Origin: Rhodocyclaceae bacterium
Lineage (GTDB): Bacteria > Pseudomonadota > Gammaproteobacteria > Burkholderiales > Rhodocyclaceae
Assembly: GCA_023150275.1 (NCBI GenBank)
Contig: JAKLLG010000001.1
Location: 62,001 to 126,000 of the forward strand
Length of the DNA: 64,000 bases
Reading direction: 5' to 3'
In this document: piece after piece, positions 26,900 through 37,064 of the stretch
Position numbering within the stretch: the first letter of the stretch is position 1
Layout: each line of letters opens with the position of its first letter
Translations under genes and position numbers: made by a program
Notes under the pieces: generated by a model
The model's database searches: none
The model's input: only the letters and a program-made list of their open reading frames with translations
What the model was told of the DNA's origin: nothing

Positions 26900-26903
26900 T
26901 TCC

Positions 26904-27755
26904 TTGCTGCGCTTCGCCCCCTTCCTCTTCGTCTTTCTGTGGAGCACCGGCTTCATCGGCGCCAAGTTCGGCCTGCCGTACGCCGATGCGCTCTCCTTCC
27001 TGCTGGTCCGCTATTTTCTGGTGATCGGGCTGATGACCGCGCTCGCGCTGGCAACGCGGGCGCCGTGGCCGAGCGATCCGCGGCGCTGGCTGCATATCGG
27101 CATCTCCGGCGTGCTGGTGCATGCCTTCTACCTCGGCGGCGTCTTCGTCGCGATCCAGCACGGCCTGCCCGCCGGCATCACGGCGCTGGTGGTCGGCATG
27201 CAGCCGCTGCTGACGGCCTTCGGCGCCGGCATGTTCCTCGGCGAGAAGGTGACGCCGCGCCAATGGGGCGGCCTCGCGCTCGGCCTCGTCGGCGTGTTTC
27301 TCGTGCTTTCCGGCAAGGTCTCCGCCGATGCACCGCTCGACGCCATGCTGATCCCAGCTGTCGTAGCGCTGCTGGCCATCACCGCGGGCACGCTGTACCA
27401 GAAGAAGTTCTGCCCGAGCTTCGATCTGCGCACCGGCGCGGTGATCCAATTCCTGCCGACGGCGGCGCTCACCGCGCTGGCGATCGCACTGTTCGGCGAG
27501 TTCCGCATTGACTGGGCGCCGCCCTTCGTCTTTGCGCTCGGCTGGCTGGTGCTGGTGCTCTCGCTCGGCGCCATCAGTCTCCTCAACCTGCTGATCCGCT
27601 CGGGCAGCGCGGTCAACGTGGCGAGCCTTTTCTATCTGACGCCGCCGACCACGGCAGTCATCGCCTGGCTGCTGTTCGACGAGACGCTCTCCGGCGCGGC
27701 GCTCGCTGGCATGGTGCTGGCGGTCGGCGGCGTCTGGCTGGCGCGCAAGACTTGA
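26904..27755 (+). CDS. EamA/DMT-family transporter
   Basis: A 283-residue membrane protein with about ten helices and two EamA repeats. [23 protein letters not shown] near the N-terminus is a common opening of this subfamily, and [13 protein letters not shown] and [19 protein letters not shown] mark the repeat ends. No ATG is suitably placed; TTG at 26904 gives a normal N-terminus directly before helix one and lies 4 nt after the toxin stop. An ATG far upstream would overlap the toxin gene. It is not closely similar to the other EamA gene at 18.8 kb. Substrate unknown. Confidence 0.85.
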   Translation: MLRFAPFLFVFLWSTGFIGAKFGLPYADALSFLLVRYFLVIGLMTALALATRAPWPSDPRRWLHIGISGVLVHAFYLGGVFVAIQHGLPAGITALVVGMQPLLTAFGAGMFLGEKVTPRQWGGLALGLVGVFLVLSGKVSADAPLDAMLIPAVVALLAITAGTLYQKKFCPSFDLRTGAVIQFLPTAALTALAIALFGEFRIDWAPPFVFALGWLVLVLSLGAISLLNLLIRSGSAVNVASLFYLTPPTTAVIAWLLFDETLSGAALAGMVLAVGGVWLARKT

Positions 27756-27802
27756 GCGGGCCGCCGACCAGCGCCAGCCGTGCGGACTGCTAGAATCCCC
27801 CC

Positions 27803-28372
27803 ATGCCATCCGCAAATTCCCGTTCCGCACCGCCACTGCGCCTGCTCGGCATCGATCCCGGCCTGCGCATTACCGGTTTCGGCGTCATCGACCAGTCAGG
27901 CAGCAAGCTCGCCTACGTCGCGAGCGGCTGCATCCGCACCGACGAGAAGCTGCCGCTGCCGGAACGGTTGGGCACCATCTGCCGCGGCATCGCCGAGATT
28001 GTCGCCAGCTATGCGCCCCAGCAGGCTGCGATCGAGGAGGTGTTCCTGAACAAGAACCCGTGGTCCACGCTGCTGCTCGGGCAGGCGCGCGGCGCGGCCA
28101 TCGGCGCATTGGTCGGTGCCGGGCTGCCGGTCGCCGAATACGGCACCATGCAGATCAAGCAGGCAGTGGTCGGCCACGGCCGCGCCACCAAGGAGCAGGT
28201 ACAGCACATGGTGCGCCGGCTGCTTGCGCTGCCCGGCGACCCGAGCGCCGACGCGGCCGACGCGCTGGCCTGCGCGATCGCCCATGCCCATGGCGGACAG
28301 GGCCTCGGCGCGCTATCCTCTGCCGGTCGCCGCAAGAGCGGCCGCCTCACCTCGCTCAGGGAACTGAAATGA
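27803..28372 (+). CDS. ruvC: Holliday junction endonuclease RuvC
   Basis: RuvC resolves Holliday junctions together with RuvAB. The 189-residue protein has the catalytic acids in [31 protein letters not shown] and [20 protein letters not shown] at 27791-27796 ends 6 nt before the ATG and no Shine-Dalgarno fits between, so the transcript may be leaderless. The TGA overlaps the ruvA ATG (ATGA). Confidence 0.96.
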   Translation: MPSANSRSAPPLRLLGIDPGLRITGFGVIDQSGSKLAYVASGCIRTDEKLPLPERLGTICRGIAEIVASYAPQQAAIEEVFLNKNPWSTLLLGQARGAAIGALVGAGLPVAEYGTMQIKQAVVGHGRATKEQVQHMVRRLLALPGDPSADAADALACAIAHAHGGQGLGALSSAGRRKSGRLTSLRELK

Positions 28373-28950
28373 TCGGACGCATCACCGGCACGCTCGCCGC
28401 CAAGAACCCGCCGCAAATCCTCGTCGATGTCGGCGGCGTCGGCTACGAGCTTGATGTGCCGATGAGCACGTTCTACAACCTGCCTGCGCTCGGCGAAAAG
28501 GTGACGCTGCTCACGCATTTCGCGGTGCGCGAGGATGGACATTTCCTCTATGGCTTCGGCGGCGAGGAAGAGCGCTTTGCCTTCCGGCAGCTGCTGAAGA
28601 TCTCCGGCGTCGGCGCGCGAACCGCGCTCGCCGTGCTCTCCGGGCTCTCGGTGGCCGATCTGGCGAAGGCGGTGGCCATGCAGGAAGCAGGGCGGCTGAC
28701 CAAGGTGCCCGGCATTGGCAAGAAGACCGCCGAACGCCTGCTGCTCGAACTGAAGGGCAAGCTCGCCGACGCGCTGCCAGCCGGCGTGGCAGCCGCAGCA
28801 GCCGGCGACGCGCGCCACGACGTTCTCAACGCGCTGCTCGCGCTCGGCTACAACGAACGCGAGGCGCAGGCCGCGATGAAGGGCTTGCCGGCCGACGTCG
28901 GCACCTCGGATGGCATTCGGCAGGCACTGAAGCTGCTGTCCAGGGCGTGA
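28369..28950 (+). CDS. ruvA: Holliday junction helicase subunit RuvA
   Basis: RuvA binds four-way junctions and loads RuvB. The 193-residue protein has the OB-fold start [20 protein letters not shown], the two helix-hairpin-helix motifs ([16 protein letters not shown] and [16 protein letters not shown]) and a C-terminal RuvB-contacting domain. It overlaps ruvC by 4 nt. The next gene is an AI-2E family membrane protein rather than ruvB. Confidence 0.96.
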   Translation: MIGRITGTLAAKNPPQILVDVGGVGYELDVPMSTFYNLPALGEKVTLLTHFAVREDGHFLYGFGGEEERFAFRQLLKISGVGARTALAVLSGLSVADLAKAVAMQEAGRLTKVPGIGKKTAERLLLELKGKLADALPAGVAAAAAGDARHDVLNALLALGYNEREAQAAMKGLPADVGTSDGIRQALKLLSRA

Positions 28951-28960
28951 AGGATTCCTG

Positions 28961-30031
28961 ATGCAACCGCGCCATACCCAATACGCCCAGTTCGCGATCG
29001 TTTCGGCGCTGATTGTCGGCTGCATCGCGGTGCTGCTGCCCTTTGTCGGCACGCTGCTCTTCGCGATCGTCATCGTCGTCACCGCGTGGCCGCTCTACGC
29101 CCGACTTCTGGCCATGCTGCACCAGCGCCACACCGTCGCCGCACTGATCATGGCCCTGTTGCTGCTGGTGCTGCTGGCGATCCCGATGAGCCTGCTCTCA
29201 GGCAGCCTCGCCGGCATCATCGAGATCATCACGCAGCAGTTGCGGCCGCTGATCGCGAACGGCCTGCCGGAGCACCCGCCGAAATGGCTCTCCGGCTTGC
29301 CGATGGTCGGCACGATGATCGACGAATACTGGTACAAACTGGCCAGCAGCCGCGACGAGCTCAACAACCTGCTCCGCCAGTTCGCCGATCCGGTGCGCAA
29401 ACTGGCGCTCGTCGCGGTGAAGATCTCGGCCCAAGGGCTGCTGCAGTTGCTGCTGGTCACCTTCTTCGTGTTTTTCATGTTCCGCGATGCGCACGTCTAC
29501 GCCGGCGCACTGCTCACCGCCGCGCGCAAGCTGGGCGGGCCGCTTGGCGAGCGCATGCTGCGACTCGCGCGCGGCACCATCACGGGGGTCATGGTCGGCA
29601 TCATCGGCACGGCGGCCGCGCAGGCGCTGGTCGGCATGGTCGGATACCTGATCGCAGGCGTGCCGGGCGTGCTGATGCTCACCTTCGCCACTTTCATCTT
29701 CGCGATGGTGCCGGTGATCGGCCCGACCTTGATCTGGGGCGGCGCGGCCTACTGGCTGTACGGCCAGGGGCAGAGCGGCTGGGCACTGTTCATGCTGCTC
29801 TGGGGCATGTTCGGCATCTCCAGCGTGGACAATTTCGTGAAGCCGATCCTGATTTCGCGCACCGCGGCGCAACCGCTGCTGCTGATCGTCGTCGGCGTTT
29901 TCGGCGGCGTGCTGGTCTTCGGTTTTATCGGCATCTTCCTCGGCCCGACGCTGCTGGCACTCGGGCAGACGCTGATCCGCGAATGGATTGCCGATAAGTC
30001 GGCCGACCTCCCTTACTCCCAATCGACATGA
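28961..30031 (+). CDS. AI-2E (PerM/TqsA)-family membrane protein
   Basis: A 356-residue protein with eight or so membrane helices of the AI-2 exporter-like family (PF01594; PerM, YdiK, TqsA). Recognisable blocks are [21 protein letters not shown] near the start, [13 protein letters not shown], and the [15 protein letters not shown] / [13 protein letters not shown] region near the end. Members have been linked to AI-2 export or Na+/H+ exchange, but most are uncharacterised. It lies 10 nt after ruvA and overlaps ruvB by 4 nt, so it is translationally tied to the recombination genes, probably without functional connection. Confidence 0.9.
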   Translation: MQPRHTQYAQFAIVSALIVGCIAVLLPFVGTLLFAIVIVVTAWPLYARLLAMLHQRHTVAALIMALLLLVLLAIPMSLLSGSLAGIIEIITQQLRPLIANGLPEHPPKWLSGLPMVGTMIDEYWYKLASSRDELNNLLRQFADPVRKLALVAVKISAQGLLQLLLVTFFVFFMFRDAHVYAGALLTAARKLGGPLGERMLRLARGTITGVMVGIIGTAAAQALVGMVGYLIAGVPGVLMLTFATFIFAMVPVIGPTLIWGGAAYWLYGQGQSGWALFMLLWGMFGISSVDNFVKPILISRTAAQPLLLIVVGVFGGVLVFGFIGIFLGPTLLALGQTLIREWIADKSADLPYSQST

Positions 30032-31086
30032 TCGAAACCGACCAGTTCGCCTCGCCTCCCGGTGAGCGCATCATTTCCCCCGCCGCAGCGCCGCAGGAAG
30101 ACGCGATCGAGCGCGCACTGCGCCCGAAGCGCCTTGCCGACTACGTCGGTCAGGCAAAGATCCGCGAGCAGTTGGAGATCTTCATCGAGGCGGCGAGAAA
30201 GCGCAGCGAATCGCTCGATCACGTGCTGCTCTTCGGCCCGCCGGGGCTGGGCAAGACGACGCTCGCCCACATCGTCGCTGCCGAAATGGGCGTGAATCTG
30301 CGCCAGACGTCCGGCCCGGTGCTGGAGCGCGCCGGCGACCTGGCGGCGATCCTGACCAACCTCGAACCGAACGATGTGCTGTTCATCGACGAAATCCATC
30401 GTCTGTCGCCGGTGGTCGAGGAAATCCTCTACCCGGCGATGGAGGATTACCAGATCGATATCATGATCGGCGAAGGCCCGGCGGCGCGCTCGGTCAAGCT
30501 CGATCTGCCACCGTTCACGCTGATCGGCGCCACCACGCGCGCCGGCATGCTGACCAACCCGCTGCGCGACCGCTTCGGCATCGTCGCCCGGCTGGAGTTC
30601 TACAACGCCGAGGAGCTGACGCACATCGTGCGCCGCTCGGCACAGCTGCTGAACGTGGCGACGGAAGCCGAAGGCGCGCTGGAGATCGCCCGCCGTTCGC
30701 GCGGCACGCCACGGATCGCGAACCGCCTCTTGCGCCGCGTGCGTGACTTCGCCGAGGTGAAAGGCACCGGCACGGTAACGTCGGCAATTGCCGATGCCGC
30801 GCTCTCGATGCTCGACGTCGACGGTGCCGGCCTGGATCTGATGGACCGCAAGCTGCTCTCGGCGGTGATCGACAAGTTCGGCGGCGGCCCGGTCGGGGTG
30901 GACAATCTCGCCGCGGCAATCGGCGAGGCACGCGACACCATCGAGGACGTACTCGAACCCTTCCTGATCCAGCAGGGCTACCTGCAGCGCACACCGCGCG
31001 GCCGTGTCGCGACGCCTTCAATCTATCGTCATCTCGGCCTCGCTTCGCCATCGGGACAGAACGACCTGTGGAAAAACGGCGAATGA
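30028..31086 (+). CDS. ruvB: Holliday junction helicase ATPase RuvB
   Basis: RuvB is the AAA+ motor of branch migration. In 352 residues it has Walker [10 protein letters not shown], Walker [12 protein letters not shown], sensor 1 [10 protein letters not shown], and the C-terminal winged helix with DLMDRKLL and [12 protein letters not shown]. It overlaps the membrane-protein gene upstream (ATGA) and the GGDEF gene downstream (ATGA at 31083-31086). Confidence 0.97.
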   Translation: MIETDQFASPPGERIISPAAAPQEDAIERALRPKRLADYVGQAKIREQLEIFIEAARKRSESLDHVLLFGPPGLGKTTLAHIVAAEMGVNLRQTSGPVLERAGDLAAILTNLEPNDVLFIDEIHRLSPVVEEILYPAMEDYQIDIMIGEGPAARSVKLDLPPFTLIGATTRAGMLTNPLRDRFGIVARLEFYNAEELTHIVRRSAQLLNVATEAEGALEIARRSRGTPRIANRLLRRVRDFAEVKGTGTVTSAIADAALSMLDVDGAGLDLMDRKLLSAVIDKFGGGPVGVDNLAAAIGEARDTIEDVLEPFLIQQGYLQRTPRGRVATPSIYRHLGLASPSGQNDLWKNGE

Positions 31087-32531
31087 ATCTTGCTGTCATT
31101 GGCCGCAGGCGCAGTCTCTACCTGCTGCTGACACTGGTGCTGGCCGGTGGCTTCCTTACCATCAGCCTGGTCAGTTATCACGCTGCGCGTAGCGCGATCC
31201 ACGAGTCGATCGTGAGCAACGAATTGCCGCTCACCTCGGACAACATCTACTCCGAGATCCAGAAGGATCTGATCCGCCCGATCCTGATTTCCTCGCTGAT
31301 GGCCGGCGACACCTTCGTGCGCGACTGGGTGCTGCGTGGAGAGGGCAACGCTGCGGAAATGCAACGCTATCTCAAGGAGATCATGCAACGGCACGGCGCC
31401 TTCACCAGCTTCTTCGTCTCCGACCGCACGCGCAACTACTACCATGCCGAACGCGTGCTGAAGCAGGTGGCGGAAGAGGAGCCGCGCGACCGCTGGTACT
31501 TCCGCGTGCGCGAGATGCGGGATCCCTACGAGATCAACCTCGACCCCGACCTTGCCAACAAGGATGCGCTGACCATCTTCATCAACTACCGCGTTTTCGA
31601 TTACGACGGCCGCTTCATCGGTGCCACCGGCATCGGCCTGACCGCCGACGCGGTGCAGAGGCGCATCATCGATTACCAGCAGCGCTACAAACGACGCATC
31701 CACTTTGCCGATGCGGCTGGCCGCATCGTACTGAGCAGCCGTCCGGAAATCATCGGCAAGCCGCTCGCCGAACTCGATGGACTTTCCACGCTGGCGCAGA
31801 AACTCGTGGCAGAGCGCGAGGGGCACTACGAATACCGCAGCAATGGCAGCCTGATTCAGTTGAACGCGCGTTACATCCCCGAACTGAAATGGCACCTGCT
31901 GGTCGAGCAGGACGAGGATGCTTCGCTGACAAGCATTCGTCGTTCGCTGTATCTGAACATTGCGATCGTCATGCTCATCGCCGGCATCTCGATCTGGCTG
32001 ACGGCGTTGACCATCGGCCGCTACCAACAGCGTCTCGAAGAGATGGCAGTCACCGACAAGCTGACCGGCATCGCCAACCGGCAGGCCTTCGCGCCGCTGA
32101 TCGAACAGATTCTCAGCGAACTGCGCCGCAATCCGGAACCACTCAGCGTCCTGCTCATCGATGTCGACCACTTCAAGACGGTCAACGACGGTTTCGGGCA
32201 CCAGGTCGGCGACGAAATGCTGCGTGCGTTGTCGGCACGTATTGCCGGCAGCCTGCGTGACTCGGACCTGATCTTTCGCTGGGGCGGCGAAGAGTTTCTC
32301 GTCGTGCTGCGCGATTGCGATCGCCACAATGCGCTGCGCATCGCCGACAAGCTGCGCGAGAGTGCCGCGGAAGCGCAACTCACGGTACGCGGGGAAACCC
32401 TGCGCGCAACGATCAGCGTTGGCGCCGCCGAGCGTGAGAACGAGGAAAGCATCGATCGCCTGATCGGGCGCGCCGACCAGGCGCTTTACGCGGCGAAGCG
32501 GGAAGGTCGCAACTGCAGCCGCCTGGCATGA
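31083..32531 (+). CDS. Membrane cache-domain diguanylate cyclase
   Basis: A 482-residue membrane sensor. Helix one is about residues 13-33, followed by a large periplasmic dCache-like domain (about 35-295, with [22 protein letters not shown] and [11 protein letters not shown]), helix two (about 300-320) and a GGDEF domain (about 330-480). The active site is GGEEF, a functional variant, preceded at the right distance by the I-site RDSD, so it should synthesise c-di-GMP with product inhibition. The ATG at 31083 overlaps the ruvB stop by 4 nt; a GTG at 31068 is less likely. It is probably translated with the ruv operon. Confidence 0.9.
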   Translation: MNLAVIGRRRSLYLLLTLVLAGGFLTISLVSYHAARSAIHESIVSNELPLTSDNIYSEIQKDLIRPILISSLMAGDTFVRDWVLRGEGNAAEMQRYLKEIMQRHGAFTSFFVSDRTRNYYHAERVLKQVAEEEPRDRWYFRVREMRDPYEINLDPDLANKDALTIFINYRVFDYDGRFIGATGIGLTADAVQRRIIDYQQRYKRRIHFADAAGRIVLSSRPEIIGKPLAELDGLSTLAQKLVAEREGHYEYRSNGSLIQLNARYIPELKWHLLVEQDEDASLTSIRRSLYLNIAIVMLIAGISIWLTALTIGRYQQRLEEMAVTDKLTGIANRQAFAPLIEQILSELRRNPEPLSVLLIDVDHFKTVNDGFGHQVGDEMLRALSARIAGSLRDSDLIFRWGGEEFLVVLRDCDRHNALRIADKLRESAAEAQLTVRGETLRATISVGAAERENEESIDRLIGRADQALYAAKREGRNCSRLA

Positions 32532-32598
32532 GCCTGTGCGCCCCAAAGGCGCTGCCGGCGACACCCCCGCCACTCACCGTTTGCGCATGCCTGAATTG

Positions 32599-32613
32599 TT
32601 GCATTTCGCAACG
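32599..32613. promoter_or_regulatory. Inverted repeat upstream of the histidine kinase gene
   Basis: GTTGC (32599-32603) and GCAAC (32609-32613) flank a 5-bp centre, 23 bp before the kinase ATG. It is a possible operator for the cognate regulator; nothing else supports a function. Confidence 0.35.
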
Positions 32614-32635
32614 ATTCAATGAACAATAGCGCCCC

Positions 32636-34048
32636 ATGCCACGCTTCCATTCCCTGCACGCGAAAATCCTGTTCGGCTACTGCCTGGTCGGGCTGCTTTT
32701 CGTCGCGCTGGTGGTCAGCGCGTTGCTGCAGTTCCGCCAGCTGGAAACCAAAGTCAACGAACAGCAGAGCGTCGCCGATTTCCACGACGAAATCCGCTAT
32801 TCGAGACGGATGGAAAAGAACTATCTGCTTTATCGCAAGAACGCCGATCTCGCCGAGTCGATCGAGCGCGCCAACAATGCGCAGGCGCTGATCAAGCAGT
32901 TGCCGCCGCAGTATTCGGACAGCGAGATCCAGGCGAATGCGACCGAACTGCTCGAACGCTACCGCGAACTGCTCATCGAAATGGCCAACGCCGACCGTTT
33001 CGGCAAGGTATCCACCGAAGTCACGGACGAGCTGCTGATCACCGGCTCGCGGCTGCTGTCGATCGGGGAAAAGCTCGACGCCGAAGCACGCGATCTGCTC
33101 GAAGAGACGGTCAAGCTGCATCACCGCAACCTGCAGTACACGATCCTCGCCGCGATCGCGCTGGCTATCATCGCCGGCGTGCTGGTTACGCGCAGCGTGG
33201 TGAAACCGCTGCGCACCATCGAGACCAGCCTCGTCCGCGTCGCCACCGGCGAAACCGGGCGTCTCGACCAGACCGCGGACGATCTCGAAGTCGGCTCGCT
33301 GACACAGGCGATCAACCGCACGCTCGCCGAACTCGACGAACGACAGAAGGCAATCACCCGTTCCTCGCGCCTGGTCGCGCTCGGCACCATGCTTTCCGGC
33401 GTGGCGCACGAGCTGAACAACCCGCTCTCGAACATTTCCACCTCCTGTCAGATCCTGCTCGAAGAACACAAGGATCTGCCGCCAGAGATGTGCCAGGACC
33501 TGCTCGCGCAGATCGACGGCGAGGTGCTGCGCGCCCAGCGCATCGTCAGCAGCCTGCTCGATTTCGCTCGCGAGAAGCAATACGAACGTCACCCGCTGCC
33601 CGTTCGGCAACTGGTCGACGACGTGCTGCAGCTGACGCGCAGCCTGACGCCGCCGGATGCAACGATCAGTTCGGACATCGCCGACAAGCTCACGATCGAC
33701 GTCGACCGCCAGCGCTTCCAGCAGGTGTTGATCAACCTGCTGCAGAATGCCGCCGACGTGATCGGCAGCGGCGGCCGCATCCATATCGATGCACGCCACG
33801 AAAACGACGGAACGCGCATCTCGGTGTCGGACAACGGTCCCGGCATCGCGCCGGAAAACCTGCCGCGCATCTTCGACCCCTTCTTCTCGACCAAGCCGGT
33901 CGGCAAGGGCACCGGGCTCGGCCTCTTCATCGTGCATGAAATCGTCGGCCAGCATGGCGGCACGATCAGCGTCGATTCGCAGCCCGGGCAAGGCACCCGC
34001 TTCAGCATCCATATCCCCGATCAGAAAAAACCGGAGAATCTCCAATGA
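32636..34048 (+). CDS. Membrane histidine kinase with HAMP domain
   Basis: A 470-residue two-component sensor kinase. It has two membrane helices (about 11-32 and 168-186) around a helical periplasmic sensor region, a HAMP linker (about 187-240), the dimerisation box GVAHELNNPLSN with phospho-acceptor H258, and an intact ATPase domain: N-box LINLLQNAADVI, SDNGPGIAPENL, FDPFFSTKPVGKGTGLGL. This is the NtrB-like class that often partners NtrC-family regulators. Its stop overlaps the regulator ATG by 4 nt, so the two form a pair. The stimulus is unknown; it lies directly upstream of the tol-pal operon. Confidence 0.92.
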   Translation: MPRFHSLHAKILFGYCLVGLLFVALVVSALLQFRQLETKVNEQQSVADFHDEIRYSRRMEKNYLLYRKNADLAESIERANNAQALIKQLPPQYSDSEIQANATELLERYRELLIEMANADRFGKVSTEVTDELLITGSRLLSIGEKLDAEARDLLEETVKLHHRNLQYTILAAIALAIIAGVLVTRSVVKPLRTIETSLVRVATGETGRLDQTADDLEVGSLTQAINRTLAELDERQKAITRSSRLVALGTMLSGVAHELNNPLSNISTSCQILLEEHKDLPPEMCQDLLAQIDGEVLRAQRIVSSLLDFAREKQYERHPLPVRQLVDDVLQLTRSLTPPDATISSDIADKLTIDVDRQRFQQVLINLLQNAADVIGSGGRIHIDARHENDGTRISVSDNGPGIAPENLPRIFDPFFSTKPVGKGTGLGLFIVHEIVGQHGGTISVDSQPGQGTRFSIHIPDQKKPENLQ

Positions 34049-35364
34049 ACCCGACTCGCATCCTCGTCGTCGACGACGAGGAGATCGCCCGCCGCAACCT
34101 CTCGCACGTTCTTTCCCGCGAGGGTTATACAGTAGATTGCGCGCAGGACGGCGCTGCCGCCCTTGCGCTGCTCGCCGAGAATCGCTACCAGCTGGTGCTG
34201 ACCGACCTGCGCATGCCCGGCATCGACGGCCTCGAACTTCTGCGCCAGACCAAGCAGCGCTGGCCCGATACCGAGGTGATCATGATCACTGCGCATGCCA
34301 ACGCCGCCTCGGCGGTGGAGGCGATGACCAACGGCGCCTTTTACTACGTCGAGAAGCCCTTCCGCCTGCCGGATGTCAGGAAGATCGTTGGCGAGGCGGC
34401 ACAGAAGGCGGCGCTGAAGCGCGAGAACGCCTCGCTGAAGGCCGCGCTCGATCAGGCGGCCGGCGAGCCGCGCATCATTTCGAACAACCCTGAAATGCTC
34501 GCCACGCTGGGCACGGCCGATGGTATCGCGCTCACCGATTGCGCCGTCCTCGTCGTCGGCGAGGTGGGCAGCGGGCGCGAGGCGCTCGCCCGCCACATCC
34601 ACGAAAAGAGCGAACGGCACGGCAGCTTTGTTGCCATCGACTGCGCCGCGAAGAGCGAGGATGCGCTCGCCGCCGAGATCTTCGGCCATGACAGCCAGCC
34701 CGGTGCAGTGGAAGCCGCTGCCGACGGCACCCTCTTTCTCGACGATATCGACGCGCTGCCGGCCGCACTGCAGGCGGTGCTGCGGCGCCTGCTGCACGAC
34801 GGCGAATTCTCGCGCAGCGGGAGCAGCCAGCCGCTGCGCGGCACGGCACGGATCATCGCCGCCAGCGAACGGGACCTCGCCGAGCTGGTTCAGCAGGGGC
34901 AGTTCCGCCAGGACCTGCACTACCTGCTCAATGTCGTGACCCTGCCGCTGCTGCCGCTCAGGAAGCGGCGCGGCGACATTCCGCTGCTCGCCATGCACTT
35001 CCTGAAGCGCAGCGCCCAGCGGCACGGCAAGAACGTGACCGAGATCACGCCGGAAGCTTTCGACCGCCTGCTCGGCTACGCCTTCCCCGGCAACATCCGC
35101 GAGCTGGAGAGCATCATCGAGCGTGGCGTCGCGCGCGCTACCGGCACCGCACTGAGCGCCGATCTGCTGCCCGCCGAGCTGGGCGAAAACGACGCGGAGC
35201 AGGATCAGGCCTCACCGATCAAGACACTGGAACAACTCGAGCGCGAGCACATCCTCAAAGCCCTCGAACACACTGGCGGCAACCGCGCGCTGGCCGCGCA
35301 GCTGCTCGGCATCGACCGCGTTTCGCTGTGGCGCAAGCTGCGCCGCTACAACGAGGAAGGCTGA
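34045..35364 (+). CDS. NtrC-like response regulator with degenerate AAA+ domain lacking GAFTGA
   Basis: A 439-residue protein with receiver domain (phospho-acceptor D54 in LVLTDLRMPG, Lys in VEKPFR), an NtrC-type central domain (about 145-375) and a Fis-type helix-turn-helix (GGNRALAAQLLGIDRVSLWRKLRRY). The central domain departs from active sigma54 activators. Walker A reads GEVGSGREA (172-180), with Arg instead of Lys. The GAFTGA loop that touches sigma54 is deleted between IFGHDSQPG and AADGTLFLDD. The Walker B acidic pair is DD, and the usual arginine in the FRxDLxxRLNV motif is Leu (FRQDLHYLLNV). It probably acts without ATP-driven sigma54 activation, perhaps as a repressor or sigma70-type activator. 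Confidence 0.88.
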   Translation: MNPTRILVVDDEEIARRNLSHVLSREGYTVDCAQDGAAALALLAENRYQLVLTDLRMPGIDGLELLRQTKQRWPDTEVIMITAHANAASAVEAMTNGAFYYVEKPFRLPDVRKIVGEAAQKAALKRENASLKAALDQAAGEPRIISNNPEMLATLGTADGIALTDCAVLVVGEVGSGREALARHIHEKSERHGSFVAIDCAAKSEDALAAEIFGHDSQPGAVEAAADGTLFLDDIDALPAALQAVLRRLLHDGEFSRSGSSQPLRGTARIIAASERDLAELVQQGQFRQDLHYLLNVVTLPLLPLRKRRGDIPLLAMHFLKRSAQRHGKNVTEITPEAFDRLLGYAFPGNIRELESIIERGVARATGTALSADLLPAELGENDAEQDQASPIKTLEQLEREHILKALEHTGGNRALAAQLLGIDRVSLWRKLRRYNEEG

Positions 35365-35415
35365 AAAGAACGCTTCAATAACAAACCGTTACAAACAACA
35401 ACTCATGCAACAGGT

Positions 35416-35421
35416 TAAAAT
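35416..35421 (+). promoter_or_regulatory. -10-like box directly upstream of ybgC
   Basis: TAAAAT at 35416-35421 ends 6 nt before the ybgC ATG. If used, transcription would start at or next to the ATG, giving a leaderless tol-pal operon mRNA. A weak TTACAA lies 21 bp upstream, so support is moderate. Confidence 0.4.
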
Positions 35422-35427
35422 CCGCAA

Positions 35428-35877
35428 ATGAGTCAGTCACATAAGCACGAACAGAAACCAAATGCCTTCACGATCCCGGCCCGCATCTATTACGCCGAGA
35501 CGGATGCCGGTGGCGTCATCTACCACTCGAAATACCTCGATCTCTTCGAGCGCTGCCGTACCGAATGGCTGCGCGAGCTCGGCCACAACCAGCAGAACCT
35601 GATCGACGAGCACAACCTCGTCTTCGTTGTGCGCAACATCAACATCGACTACCTGCGCCCCGGCCGCCTCGACGACCTGCTGCAGATCGGGCTGGAAGTC
35701 GACAAGCTCGGCCGCAGCCAGATCATCTTCCGCCAGCATGCCCGCCGCGAGGAAGCGGACGGCAGCTGGACCGAGCTGGCAACGGCCACGGTCCAGATCG
35801 TCTGCATCGATTTCGCCAAGTTCAAATCCGCCCCCATCCCCGACTGGCTGCGTGCCAAGCTGGAGACCCTGCAATGA
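35428..35877 (+). CDS. ybgC: Tol-Pal-associated acyl-CoA thioesterase YbgC
   Basis: A 149-residue hotdog-fold thioesterase with the YbgC signature [27 protein letters not shown], where the Asp is catalytic. In E. coli YbgC hydrolyses acyl-CoA or acyl-ACP and opens the tol-pal operon. Here too it is first, overlapping tolQ by 4 nt. A short N-terminal extension of about 14 residues ([13 protein letters not shown]) precedes the fold. Confidence 0.93.
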   Translation: MSQSHKHEQKPNAFTIPARIYYAETDAGGVIYHSKYLDLFERCRTEWLRELGHNQQNLIDEHNLVFVVRNINIDYLRPGRLDDLLQIGLEVDKLGRSQIIFRQHARREEADGSWTELATATVQIVCIDFAKFKSAPIPDWLRAKLETLQ

Positions 35878-36551
35878 ACGTCACGCAAGACCTGTCGATC
35901 CTCCACCTCATCCTCAACGCCAGCGCCGTCGTCCAGGCTGTCATGCTGCTCTTGGCCGGCGTCTCGTTCATGAGCTGGTACTACATCTTCCGCAAGTACT
36001 TCGCGGTGAAACTGCAGCGCAGCAAGGCCGAGCAGTTCGAACGCGACTTCTGGTCCGGCGGCGACCTCAACTCGCTGTTCAACAGCGCGGTGAACGACCG
36101 CCACCACGCCGGCAGCATGGAGCGCATCTTCGAAGCCGGCTTCCGCGAATTCACCAAGCTGCGCGGCCAGAAGAACCTCGAAGCGAAGGACGTCGTCGAC
36201 GGCTCGCGCCGCGCCATGCGCGCCACCTACCAGCGCGAACTGGACGAACTCGAAGCGCACCTCGCCTTCCTCGCCTCGGTCGGCTCGGTATCGCCGTACA
36301 TCGGCCTCTTCGGCACGGTGTGGGGCATCATGCACGCCTTCCGCGCGCTGTCGAACGTCGGCCAGGCGACGCTGGCCTCGGTCGCGCCCGGCATCGCCGA
36401 AGCGCTGGTCGCCACCGCCATCGGCCTCTTCGCGGCCATTCCGGCGGTGCTCGCCTACAACCGCTTCGCACACGAAATCGACCGGCTGGCAACGCGCTTC
36501 GAATCGTTCCAGGAGGAGTTCTCGAACATCCTGCAACGGCAGATGAGATGA
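35874..36551 (+). CDS. tolQ: Tol-Pal system proton channel subunit TolQ
   Basis: A 225-residue inner-membrane protein of the TolQ/ExbB/MotA family with three membrane helices: about residues 15-38, then the pair carrying [21 protein letters not shown] and the final [21 protein letters not shown]. With TolR it forms the proton-driven motor that energises TolA for outer-membrane constriction during division. The ATG overlaps ybgC (ATGA). An unusual 111-bp gap separates it from tolR. Confidence 0.96.
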   Translation: MNVTQDLSILHLILNASAVVQAVMLLLAGVSFMSWYYIFRKYFAVKLQRSKAEQFERDFWSGGDLNSLFNSAVNDRHHAGSMERIFEAGFREFTKLRGQKNLEAKDVVDGSRRAMRATYQRELDELEAHLAFLASVGSVSPYIGLFGTVWGIMHAFRALSNVGQATLASVAPGIAEALVATAIGLFAAIPAVLAYNRFAHEIDRLATRFESFQEEFSNILQRQMR

Positions 36552-36648
36552 AAATGGCAGCGCTTGCGATGACTTCGTTGGCTCGCTCGTCGTGCGACCT
36601 GCACCGCCTCACTCGCCGCCTCGTCCTCGCGGCGCGCCGTCCATTTTC
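36550..36648. repeat. Repeat-like insert between tolQ and tolR
   Basis: The gap is bounded by an 8-bp inverted repeat, GAAAATGG (36550-36557) and CCATTTTC (36641-36648). Inside, it is rich in CGCTCGCTCG-type sequence without a reading frame. The left arm overlaps the tolQ stop. tolQ and tolR are normally almost adjacent, so this looks like an inserted palindromic element. Confidence 0.45.
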
Positions 36649-36662
36649 AGGAGACATTTGAA

Positions 36663-37064
36663 ATGCGCCCGCGCCGCCTGAAAAACGAAATCAACGTCGT
36701 TCCGTACATCGACGTCATGCTGGTGCTGCTCGTCATCTTCATGGTGGCGGCGCCGATGATGACGACGGGTTCGGTCGACCTGCCGTCGACTGGAAAGAGC
36801 TCGCAGGTACCGACGAACCCGACGCGCGTGATGGTGCGCTCCGACGGTTCGATCGCGATCAAGGACGCCAAGGGTAACGACAACAGCGTGGACCGTGCCG
36901 GGCTGGCCAGCTACCTCTCCGCCGAGAAGGCGAAGAACCCGGAACTCGCCGTGCTGGTGGCCGGCGACAAGAACGCGAAGTACGAAGCGGTACTCGACGT
37001 ACTCGACAGCGTGAAGGCGCTCGACGTCAAACGCGTCGGCCTGGAAACCGTGCGCAAGCAATGA
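36663..37064 (+). CDS. tolR: Tol-Pal system motor subunit TolR
   Basis: A 133-residue protein with one N-terminal membrane helix containing the key aspartate in NEINVVPYIDVMLVLLVIFMV, which forms the proton path with TolQ, and a periplasmic domain of the ExbD/TolR fold. AGGAGA (36649-36654), just after the inverted-repeat insert, is its ribosome binding site. The stop overlaps tolA by 4 nt. Confidence 0.95.
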   Translation: MRPRRLKNEINVVPYIDVMLVLLVIFMVAAPMMTTGSVDLPSTGKSSQVPTNPTRVMVRSDGSIAIKDAKGNDNSVDRAGLASYLSAEKAKNPELAVLVAGDKNAKYEAVLDVLDSVKALDVKRVGLETVRKQ

